From: Defluviitaleaceae bacterium
GTDB lineage: Bacteria; Bacillota_A; Clostridia; Lachnospirales; WQUN01
Direction of reading: 5' to 3'
NCBI GenBank assembly: GCA_009779525.1
Contig: WREB01000121.1
Location: 1 to 5,157, forward strand
DNA: 5,157 nucleotides
The translations under genes and the position numbers were made by a program. The notes under the pieces were generated by a model, which saw only the letters and a program-made list of their open reading frames with translations, had not been told where the DNA came from and made no database searches. Position 1 is the stretch's first letter; each line of letters opens with the position of its first letter. Shown here in pieces: positions 1-5,157 of this stretch.

Positions 1-790
1 CTCGTACGGCTGGAGCGGGCAAAGCGTCGGAATAATAGAAAACGCGCTAAGCGAAATCGGCTTCGAAATCATTGCTCCGTCCGCAAGACACCAATTCGCG
101 CCCGGCGCCGAGGTTTTGGAAAAATACGCGGCTGAAGTCGCCGCGGCGCTTCCCGAATGCGAAGCGGAATCAGGCAAGGCGGCCGCCAACGCCGCGGGCT
201 GCATCGGCTACGGGCTTTACATCCTATCGGCGAACGAAAACGGGAAGGATTTCGCGTGCGTTACTAACACGCTGCTTCAAGTCACGAGCTCCGAGCCGCT
301 AAAATTCGTCGCAACGGTCAGCAAGCGGAACCATACGCACGGGATAATAGAACGGACTGGGAAATTCAACATATCGACGCTTACGGAGGACGTCCCGTTC
401 GAGTTAATCAAGCGGTTCGGTTTCCAATCCGGGCGCGACGCCGATAAATTCGACGGCTTCGACGATTTTAAACGTTCGCGAAACGGATTGGCTTACGTCG
501 CCGGAAACGCGAACGCCTATATGTCGTTCGAGGTGGCCGATTCCGCCGATTTCGGGACGCACACGCTTTTTACGGCCACGCTTACCGAAAGCGCCGTGCT
601 TAACGACAGGGAAAGCGTGACCTACGCGTATTACCAAAAAAACATCAAACCGAAGCCGATCCTTGGGCAAAATAAAAAAGTTGGATTCCGCTGCGGGGTT
701 TGCGGCTACGAATACGAGGGCGAAACGCTTCCCGAAGATTTCATATGCCCGTTATGCAAGCACGGAGCCGGGGATTTCGTGAAAATATAA
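1..790 (+). CDS. Flavodiiron protein (A-type flavoprotein) fused to flavin reductase and rubredoxin domains, 3' part
   Basis: This is the C-terminal 262 residues of an open frame that enters from the left edge (first full codon at 2) and stops with TAA at 788-790. Residues 1-6, SYGWSG, are the FMN-loop signature of the flavodoxin domain of flavodiiron proteins, and that domain ends near residue 55. Residues about 66-218 (from AAGCIGYGLYILS) form a flavin reductase-like FMN-binding domain. Residues 228-262 form a short rubredoxin with iron ligands C231, C234, C249 and C252 (CGVCGY and CPLCKHG). The missing N-terminus should be the beta-lactamase-fold diiron domain. Known family members reduce O2 to water or NO to N2O in the cytoplasm of anaerobes; the fused modules would bring electrons from NAD(P)H internally. 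The TTG at 116 is an internal leucine, not a start, because the flavodoxin motif lies in frame upstream. A free flavin reductase-rubredoxin protein is unlikely for the same reason. Substrate preference (O2 or NO) cannot be read from this part. Confidence 0.9.
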   Translation, partial: SYGWSGQSVGIIENALSEIGFEIIAPSARHQFAPGAEVLEKYAAEVAAALPECEAESGKAAANAAGCIGYGLYILSANENGKDFACVTNTLLQVTSSEPLKFVATVSKRNHTHGIIERTGKFNISTLTEDVPFELIKRFGFQSGRDADKFDGFDDFKRSRNGLAYVAGNANAYMSFEVADSADFGTHTLFTATLTESAVLNDRESVTYAYYQKNIKPKPILGQNKKVGFRCGVCGYEYEGETLPEDFICPLCKHGAGDFVKI

Positions 791-857
791 CTTACCTGAC
801 TATTCCCCTGCTTCCCGGTTTGACTGCGGGCAGCGCCCCGTCGCGGCAAAGCGGGCA
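746..857. repeat. Imperfect inverted repeat spanning the convergent gene ends
   Basis: The arms are 746-768 and 835-857, separated by 66 bases. Of 23 facing positions, 16 are Watson-Crick pairs and one is a G-U wobble; the outer six (TGCCCG with CGGGCA) are continuous. The arms are the codons for CPLCKHGA at the rubredoxin end of the flavodiiron gene and CPLCRDGA at the end of pyrE, read on opposite strands. There is no T-run after either arm, so I do not call it a terminator. Confidence 0.6.
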
Positions 858-1373
858 ATCGTCCTTGTCCCACGACATTATCTTTGATTTATAAAGCGAA
901 TTGAACGGGACCCCGAAATCCACGACTCCCATGCTCCGGTCAACCAGGACCGCCGCGCCGACTACGTTACCGCCTAAGGCTAAGACTAGGTCGATCGTCT
1001 CCTGGACCGTGCCGCCCGTCGTTATGACGTCTTCGACGACCATTATGCGCGTCCCCTGCGGAAGGCTGAAGCCGCGCCTTAGGACCATTTTCCCTTCTTC
1101 GCGCTCGGCGAACAGGTTGCGAGCCCCGAGATGGCGCGCCGTTTCGTACGCAAGGATAATGCCGCCGGTCGCCGGACCGATCACCGCCTCGATATTTTCA
1201 TCGCGGTAGAACGAAGCGAGCCCCTTCGCCAACTCTTCCGCGAACTTCGGGTATTGGAGTATCTTGGCGCACTGCATGTACTGGTTGGAATGGCGGCCCG
1301 ACGTCAGGATAAAGTGCCCCTCGATCAACGCCTCAGATTCCTTTAATATCGCCTCTACGCGTGCTGCGTCCAT
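792..1373 (-). CDS. pyrE: Orotate phosphoribosyltransferase
   Basis: This 193-residue cytoplasmic enzyme transfers phosphoribose from PRPP to orotate, giving OMP, the fifth step of UMP synthesis. The PRPP-binding motif of type I phosphoribosyltransferases is at residues 111-123 (MVVEDVITTGGTV). The flexible catalytic loop is at about 89-102 (AEREEGKMVLRRGF). Earlier conserved blocks are FILTSGRHSNQY (21-32) and GPATGGI (66-72). The C-terminal CPLCRDGALPAVKPGSR (173-189) is, from memory, characteristic of the OPRT subfamily found in many anaerobes; its single CxxC has no role I can assign. The ATG at 1373 abuts the pyrD stop codon with no gap and has an AAGGA ribosome site 10 bases upstream, so translation is probably coupled to pyrD. 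It is the last gene of the operon and its stop lies one base from the stop of the convergent flavodiiron gene. Length is normal and all key motifs are present. Confidence 0.96.
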   Translation of the reverse strand: MDAARVEAILKESEALIEGHFILTSGRHSNQYMQCAKILQYPKFAEELAKGLASFYRDENIEAVIGPATGGIILAYETARHLGARNLFAEREEGKMVLRRGFSLPQGTRIMVVEDVITTGGTVQETIDLVLALGGNVVGAAVLVDRSMGVVDFGVPFNSLYKSKIMSWDKDDCPLCRDGALPAVKPGSRGIVR

Positions 1374-2285
1374 CTATACCGCGTCCTTTTTGAAAAAATC
1401 CTGTATTCCTTTTATATCACGGATGGCGTGTCTTGTCATGAACGACTTTATGCCGTCCGCCACGTCCGCGACGGCGCGCTTGTTAATGAAATTGGCGGTG
1501 CCGACCGCAACGGCCGAAGCGCCCGCCATGATAAATTCCGCGGCGTCGTCGCCGTCGGCAATTCCGCCCATCCCGATGACGGGGATTTTTACTGCCCGGC
1601 TCGCCTGGTAAACCATCCTAAGAGCCACAGGCTTTACCGCGGGTCCCGAAAGGCCGCCGAACGTATTCGCAAGAGTCGCGCGCCCGGCGTTCGCGTCGAT
1701 GCGCATGCCGATCAGCGTGTTGATTAGCGACAGCGCGTCGGCGCCTCCCGATTCGGCCGCGGCCGCCATTTCGGCGATGTCGGCGACGTTCGGGCTCAGC
1801 TTTACGATTATCGGTTTTATCGCGACGCGCTTGATTGCGCGAGTCGCCTTTTCAATCGTTTTAGCATGCAGCCCGAAGGCGATTCCGCCTTCCTTGACGT
1901 TAGGGCAGGAAAAATTTAACTCGAGCATGTCGGTTTGGGTCTCGTTCAAACGCAGCACCGCTTCCTTGTACTCGTCCACGGTTTTTCCGGCTACGTTCAC
2001 GATTATTTTCGTTTCAAACCCCTTCCAAAACGGGAGTTCCTCGGAAATGAATCTATCGATTCCCGGATTTTGTATCCCGATCGAGTTGAGCATCCCGCCG
2101 TATGTTTCGGCGACCCTCGGCGGCTTGTTACCGTCCCAGGGACTGATCGAAACGCCTTTCGTCACGACGGCGCCCATCGAGCTAATGTCCAGGTGCTCCG
2201 CGTATTCTTTTGAAAACGTCCCGGAGGCGTTCATCACCGGGTTTTTTAGCGCGACTCCCGCTATGTTTACGCTAGTGTCGGTCAT
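1374..2285 (-). CDS. pyrD: Dihydroorotate dehydrogenase, class 1B catalytic subunit
   Basis: This 303-residue FMN enzyme oxidises dihydroorotate to orotate. Visible motifs are NASGTF (19-24), the substrate loop NSIGIQNPG (67-75), NFSCPNV (124-130) with C127 as the catalytic base typical of class 1 enzymes, KLSPN (162-166), the INT motif (188-190), and the FMN-phosphate strands GMGGI (238-242) and GASAVAVGT (255-263). Class 1B is supported by cysteine rather than serine at the active site and by the adjacent pyrK, which encodes its partner; a quinone-linked class 2 enzyme would have an N-terminal membrane extension, which is absent. I chose the ATG at 2285 over an in-frame TTG at 2327: MTDTSVNIAGVALKNP matches the usual N-terminus, the ATG overlaps the pyrK stop as ATGA, and it has a purine-rich site upstream. 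The 14 extra residues from the TTG (basic, low complexity) do not look like part of the family. The stop TAG touches the pyrE start codon. Confidence 0.96.
   Translation of the reverse strand: MTDTSVNIAGVALKNPVMNASGTFSKEYAEHLDISSMGAVVTKGVSISPWDGNKPPRVAETYGGMLNSIGIQNPGIDRFISEELPFWKGFETKIIVNVAGKTVDEYKEAVLRLNETQTDMLELNFSCPNVKEGGIAFGLHAKTIEKATRAIKRVAIKPIIVKLSPNVADIAEMAAAAESGGADALSLINTLIGMRIDANAGRATLANTFGGLSGPAVKPVALRMVYQASRAVKIPVIGMGGIADGDDAAEFIMAGASAVAVGTANFINKRAVADVADGIKSFMTRHAIRDIKGIQDFFKKDAV
1384..1388 (-). promoter_or_regulatory. Ribosome binding site for pyrE
   Basis: Minus-strand AAGGA, preceded by further A residues, lies 10 bases before the pyrE ATG at 1373 and inside the last codons of pyrD. 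It supports the start that directly abuts the pyrD stop codon. Confidence 0.65.
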
Positions 2286-3091
2286 ATGACGGCCCGCCTT
2301 CCGTCGAACACCGGACCGTCTTTGCAAACACGCTTATACGTTCCGGCGCCGTTTTCGCTGACCCAAACGGCGCAGCCAAGGCAGGCGCCCACCCCGCACG
2401 CAATCCGTTCCTCAAGCGAAAACGCGAGCGGGAATTCCTTAATTTCCGTTGATTCCTGCAGCGCTTTAAGCATTCCCTTCGGTCCGCAGGCGTAAACGCA
2501 GCCGCCGTTTACGCTACCCGCTTCGCGAACGGTTTTTTCCAGCAGAGCGACCGCGTTTCCATGAAAGCCTTCGCTTCCGTTTTCGGTGGCTATGAAAACT
2601 TCGCCGCAATATTGTTTGAATTCGTCCGCCATATATGATCCGCTTCGGTAGCCAAGGAGCGCGATCGTTTTATTCTTTTTTTCGGCACGGATCATTTTCG
2701 ACAAAAATAAAAGCGGCGGTATCCCAAGACCGCCGCCGATCAGGTAATGCGTTCCTTTTGTTTCGCAGATTTCGTAGCCGTTACCCAACGGCCCTTCGGC
2801 AAATATTTTATCGTTTTCATTCAGCGCCGCAAGCGCGGAGGTGCCCTTGCCAACCACTTGATAAACAAGCCTCAGCGCGTTTTTTTCGGCGTCGTAATCG
2901 CAGATGCTCACCGGCCTGGGCAAAATCATTTCGCCCTTTCCGGTGAATAGCCCAACGAACATGCCGGGCCGAGGTTTCCCGTTTAAAAGAAAATCCCCGG
3001 CGGCAAGCCGCATATCGTAAATTGCGGGGGGGCCTTCGCTTATCAAATTATTTTTTATGACTCCGCATTCGATTCTTCGTTTATATTGCAT
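2282..3091 (-). CDS. pyrK: Dihydroorotate dehydrogenase electron-transfer subunit (FAD and 2Fe-2S)
   Basis: This 269-residue protein is the partner of PyrD in the class 1B heterotetramer. It carries electrons from the PyrD FMN through a [2Fe-2S] cluster and FAD to NAD+. Three parts are visible: an N-terminal FAD-binding barrel with RPVSICDYD (59-67), an NAD-binding Rossmann-like part with GGGLGIPPL (119-127) and CGPKGML (202-208), and a C-terminal iron-sulfur loop with C232, C237, C240 and C256 in the spacing C-x4-C-x2-C-x15-C. All four cluster ligands are present, so it should be functional. The start at 3091 (MQYKRRIECGVI) lies 5 bases after the pyrF stop, with AGGGGA inside the end of pyrF as the ribosome site. 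Its stop overlaps the pyrD ATG by four bases, which fits equal production of the two subunits. Related ferredoxin-NADP reductase-like proteins share the fold, but position next to pyrD and the cysteine pattern settle the assignment. Confidence 0.95.
   Translation of the reverse strand: MQYKRRIECGVIKNNLISEGPPAIYDMRLAAGDFLLNGKPRPGMFVGLFTGKGEMILPRPVSICDYDAEKNALRLVYQVVGKGTSALAALNENDKIFAEGPLGNGYEICETKGTHYLIGGGLGIPPLLFLSKMIRAEKKNKTIALLGYRSGSYMADEFKQYCGEVFIATENGSEGFHGNAVALLEKTVREAGSVNGGCVYACGPKGMLKALQESTEIKEFPLAFSLEERIACGVGACLGCAVWVSENGAGTYKRVCKDGPVFDGRRAVI
2297..2302 (-). promoter_or_regulatory. Ribosome binding site for pyrD, deciding its start
   Basis: Minus-strand GGAAGG lies 11 bases before the ATG at 2285, within the end of pyrK. 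Together with the ATGA overlap it favours this ATG over the in-frame TTG at 2327. The site is weak to moderate, so translation may lean on coupling to pyrK. Confidence 0.5.
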
Positions 3092-3096
3092 TTTCG

Positions 3097-4044
3097 TTAT
3101 TTCCCCTTTGCGCGCGGAATATGCTTCCTTAACGAATCGCGCATCTCAAGCGCCGCCTTTCTTGCGGCGAGCGCGAAATTGCTTTCGCCGAATTCGCCGC
3201 GATTTTCGGGTTTCATATGCGCCGCGAGTATCGCGCTCGAATTGTTGACGATCGCGCCTATTCCGTTTTCGTTGAAGCAGACCCCCGCGTCGCCTGCGGT
3301 ACCGCCCTGGGTTCCGTACCCCGGAACGAGAAAGAACGCGGACGGCATCATTTTCCTTAATTCGGATGCCTGGGCGGGATGCGTCGCGCCGACGACCGCG
3401 CCAACCATGCTGAAGCCGTGACAGCCTATATCGTTTTTGCCCCAGGACATCACTTTTTTTGCGACCGCCTCGTACACCATGCCCATTTCGGTTTGAACGT
3501 CCTGTATGTCGCCCGATCCGGCGTTCGAAGTCTTGACGAGGATGAACAAACCCTTGTCGTGTTTGCGCGCCTCTTCGATAAACGGGGATACCGCGTCAAA
3601 CCCGAGATACGGGTTAAGCGTCACGAAATCCTCGTCGAAAACGGCGTAATCGTTTCCGTCTGCGCCCGTCACTCGGCCGAGGTGCGCGTTGGCGTACGCC
3701 TGCGCCGTCGAGGCGACGTCGCCGCGCTTTATGTCGCCGATAACGAACAAACCCTTTGATTTCGCGTACCGGACGGTTTTGATGTAGCAATCGATCCCAG
3801 CCGCGCCGTATTGCTCGTAAAACGCTATCTGCGGCTTTACGGCGGGAACGACGTCGCATACAGAATCGATTATCGCCGCGTTGAAGGCGTAGACAGCGTC
3901 GGAAGCCGCTCGCAACGGTTCTTTTTGCTTTTTTTGCGCCTCTTCTTTTAAATATTTTGGCACATATTCCATTCGAGTGTCGAGCCCGACCACGGACGGA
4001 TTGTCAAGTTCTAAAATTCGATCGATCAAGCGGTCAATTATCAT
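3097..4044 (-). CDS. pyrF: Orotidine 5'-phosphate decarboxylase, type 2 subfamily
   Basis: This 315-residue enzyme decarboxylates OMP to UMP, the last step of the pathway. It belongs to the longer type 2 branch (the mycobacterial/myxobacterial-type PyrF, also common in Clostridia), as shown by VVGLDTRMEYVP (18-29), AVKPQIAFYEQYG (68-80), DIKRGDVASTAQAYA (104-118), LNPYLGFDAV (143-152), VKTSNAGSGDIQD (170-182) and VPGYGTQGGTAGDAG (240-254). The catalytic Lys-Asp-x-Lys-x-x-Asp array is intact: K70, D104, K106 and D109. The odd point is near the C-terminus: IVNNSSAIL (265-273) has serine at 270 where, as I recall, the family has a phosphate-binding arginine (NSSRGI or NSSRAI). The ATG at 4044 overlaps the end of pyrC by 11 bases and has a strong GAGGGGA site 6 bases upstream, and the N-terminus MIIDRLIDRI is family-typical. 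Identity is secure; full activity is less so. Confidence 0.96.
   Translation of the reverse strand: MIIDRLIDRILELDNPSVVGLDTRMEYVPKYLKEEAQKKQKEPLRAASDAVYAFNAAIIDSVCDVVPAVKPQIAFYEQYGAAGIDCYIKTVRYAKSKGLFVIGDIKRGDVASTAQAYANAHLGRVTGADGNDYAVFDEDFVTLNPYLGFDAVSPFIEEARKHDKGLFILVKTSNAGSGDIQDVQTEMGMVYEAVAKKVMSWGKNDIGCHGFSMVGAVVGATHPAQASELRKMMPSAFFLVPGYGTQGGTAGDAGVCFNENGIGAIVNNSSAILAAHMKPENRGEFGESNFALAARKAALEMRDSLRKHIPRAKGK
3102..3107 (-). promoter_or_regulatory. Ribosome binding site for pyrK
   Basis: Minus-strand AGGGGA lies 10 bases before the pyrK ATG at 3091 and just before the pyrF stop codon (TAA, 3097-3099). The spacing is at the long end, but it is the only purine-rich block at this junction and fixes the start. 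Confidence 0.65.
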
Positions 4045-5157
4045 AAATAGTCCCCTCGCGGTATATTGTTTTTCCGCACACGAACGTTATGACGGTTTTG
4101 CCGGTAAGCTCCGTTTTGTCGAACGGGGTGCTTTTGCCCATGGAAAACGATTTCGCGGCTTCAAACATATATCTGGCTTTTGGGTCGACGACCGTTATGT
4201 CCGCCTGCGTGCCGGGAGTAAGGCTTCCGCCTTTAATTCCAAGCGCTTGCGCCGGGTTTGCCGTCATCGCCGCGACTAAGTCCGACGGCCGAATAATGCC
4301 ATTGTTAACGAGGAAAGTTATCCCCGCGCCGACGGCTGTCTCAAGTCCCGTCACACCGAACGGCGAACCGGCAAGACCCCTGCTTTTTTCATCGGCTCCA
4401 TGCGGGGCGTGGTCCGTCGCGATAATCGCGACCGACTTGTCGCGGACGGCGTCGCGGACGGCGTCGCGGTCGCGCTTCCGGCGAAGCGGCGGGTTCATTT
4501 TATATTTGCCGTCGTCGATATCTATGTCTTCGTCGCAAAAGCTGAAATGATGCGGGCATGCCTCGGCGCTGATTATTGCGCCGGGATTTTTTAAAACGGC
4601 TTTTTTTATTTCCGCGACCGATTCCGCGAGGCTTACGTGGCAGATATGAAGCGGCGCGTTTTCCTCAATCGCGAGTCTGACGTCGCGCCTTACCGTATTT
4701 ATCTCCGAATCCGGATCAATGCCTTGCACGTTATGCTTGCGCGACGCCGCGCCTTCGTTGACGACTCCGTTATTTGCCAGGACCGCGTCTTCGCAGTGGG
4801 AAAGCAAGGGCAAGCCGACTCGCGCCGCAAGCCTAAGAGCTTGCCGCATGACGGTTTCGTCGGCGACGCTGAAGCCGTCGTCGCTCACGGCGCATGCGCC
4901 CGCTTCCTTAAGCTTTTCCATGTCGGTCAGTTCAACGCCTTTTTGGCCGTACGTGATGCAAGCGACCGGAAGCACGCGCACGATTCCGGTTTCGTGTGCT
5001 ATCCGCTTGATTTCGCCTATGACCTCCGGCGAATCGGCGCAGGGGACCGTGTTCGGCATGCAGCAAACCGTCGTAAAGCCTCCCGCCGCCGCCGCGCGCG
5101 TTCCGGTCTTTATAGTTTCCTTGTGCGTCTGGCCGGGCTCGCGCAAATGCGTATGCA
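4034..5157 (-). CDS. pyrC: Dihydroorotase, class I, lacking its first ~60 residues (5' end outside window)
   Basis: The visible 373 residues belong to a zinc amidohydrolase that interconverts carbamoyl-L-aspartate and L-dihydroorotate. The frame runs off the right edge. Its first visible residues are HTHLREPGQTHKET, the HxH metal motif that normally sits near residue 60, so about 55-60 residues are missing. The TTG at 5144-5146 is the leucine of this motif and must not be taken as a start. Other metal-site blocks, numbered from the first visible histidine, are SDDG (91-94, second Asp), SHCED (119-123), ICHVS (171-175) and TDHAPH (247-252); their spacing agrees with the ligand set I recall for the Bacillus anthracis class I enzyme (His59, His61, Asp151, His178, His231, Asp304). 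CCMPNT (31-36) and KMNPPLR (219-225) are also typical. The complete ligand set argues for an active enzyme rather than an inactive pseudo-dihydroorotase. Allantoinase and hydantoinase relatives are unlikely given the pyr context. It is the first visible gene of the operon and its end overlaps pyrF. Confidence 0.96.
   Translation of the reverse strand, partial: HTHLREPGQTHKETIKTGTRAAAAGGFTTVCCMPNTVPCADSPEVIGEIKRIAHETGIVRVLPVACITYGQKGVELTDMEKLKEAGACAVSDDGFSVADETVMRQALRLAARVGLPLLSHCEDAVLANNGVVNEGAASRKHNVQGIDPDSEINTVRRDVRLAIEENAPLHICHVSLAESVAEIKKAVLKNPGAIISAEACPHHFSFCDEDIDIDDGKYKMNPPLRRKRDRDAVRDAVRDKSVAIIATDHAPHGADEKSRGLAGSPFGVTGLETAVGAGITFLVNNGIIRPSDLVAAMTANPAQALGIKGGSLTPGTQADITVVDPKARYMFEAAKSFSMGKSTPFDKTELTGKTVITFVCGKTIYREGTIYDN
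4051..4057 (-). promoter_or_regulatory. Ribosome binding site for pyrF
   Basis: On the minus strand the sequence reads GAGGGGA, 6 bases before the pyrF ATG at 4044 and wholly inside the last codons of pyrC. It supports the ATG as the start despite the 11-base overlap with pyrC. Confidence 0.8.
4439..4474 (-). repeat. In-frame 12-base tandem repeat inside pyrC
   Basis: On the plus strand GTCGCGGACGGC occurs twice in exact tandem (4439-4450 and 4451-4462), followed by a third copy matching 9 of 12 bases (4463-4474). The unit is in frame with pyrC and encodes the stretch RDRDAVRDAVRD between the NPPLR and TDHAPH motifs. The distance between these motifs is close to the family norm as I recall it, so the repeat replaces rather than lengthens the usual segment. 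Confidence 0.85.

Noticed and set aside
404..670. An 88-codon minus-strand open frame opposite the flavodiiron gene
   Set aside because: It is a shadow of the flavin reductase domain coding frame, with no recognisable motif.
669..720. Possible terminator for the pyr transcript on the minus strand inside the flavodiiron gene (T-run at 674-679)
   Set aside because: The only nearby stem is 4 base pairs (CCGC with GCGG) with a 10-base loop and is several bases from the T-run; the A-run encodes lysines of a linker. Too weak to call.
826..857. Direct repeat GCGGGCA at 826-832 and 851-857
   Set aside because: Only 7 bases long in a GC-rich coding region; expected by chance.
1699..2289. A 196-codon plus-strand open frame opposite pyrD
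   Set aside because: It lies wholly antisense to pyrD, is serine/phenylalanine-rich with no family motif, and is explained by the codon bias of pyrD.
2286..2327. N-terminal extension of PyrD from the TTG at 2327
   Set aside because: The 14 residues overlap the end of pyrK, do not match the family, and a better ATG with a ribosome site lies at 2285.
4089..4550. A 153-codon plus-strand open frame opposite pyrC
   Set aside because: It is antisense to well-conserved dihydroorotase motifs and shows no protein-like features of its own.

Overview
The window looks like an ordinary chromosomal stretch from an anaerobic bacterium, most likely of the Bacillota/Clostridia type. Two features suggest this: a pyrimidine operon with the heterodimeric, NAD-linked class 1B dihydroorotate dehydrogenase (PyrD plus PyrK), and a flavodiiron protein fused to flavin reductase and rubredoxin modules, an oxygen- or NO-scavenging design typical of strict anaerobes. 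Base composition is moderately GC-rich by eye and even across the genes, with no sign of recent transfer. The taxonomic call is an inference from gene content and was not searched.

Layout: positions 1-790 (+) hold the 3' end of the flavodiiron fusion gene, whose start lies upstream of the window. Positions 792-5157 (-) hold five pyrimidine genes, read right to left in the order pyrC (5' end outside the window), pyrF, pyrK, pyrD, pyrE. Coding density is almost 100 percent: there is no intergenic gap longer than 5 bases, so no promoter, riboswitch, RNA gene, mobile element or CRISPR array is visible. The operon promoter and any PyrR-type leader would lie beyond the right edge.

The five enzymes cover the last four steps of de novo UMP synthesis. 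PyrC closes carbamoyl-aspartate to dihydroorotate; PyrD with its electron-transfer partner PyrK oxidises this to orotate at the expense of NAD+; PyrE adds phosphoribose to give OMP; PyrF decarboxylates OMP to UMP. PyrB and the carbamoyl-phosphate synthetase genes are not in the window. The genes are joined by an 11-base overlap (pyrC/pyrF), a 5-base gap (pyrF/pyrK), an ATGA overlap (pyrK/pyrD) and a direct TAG-ATG abutment (pyrD/pyrE), which implies one co-translated transcript.

I found no undescribed system. The points worth a second look are modest: a probable loss of the phosphate-binding arginine in PyrF, the one-base gap between the convergent stop codons with matching CPLC motifs forming an imperfect inverted repeat, and a small in-frame tandem repeat in pyrC.
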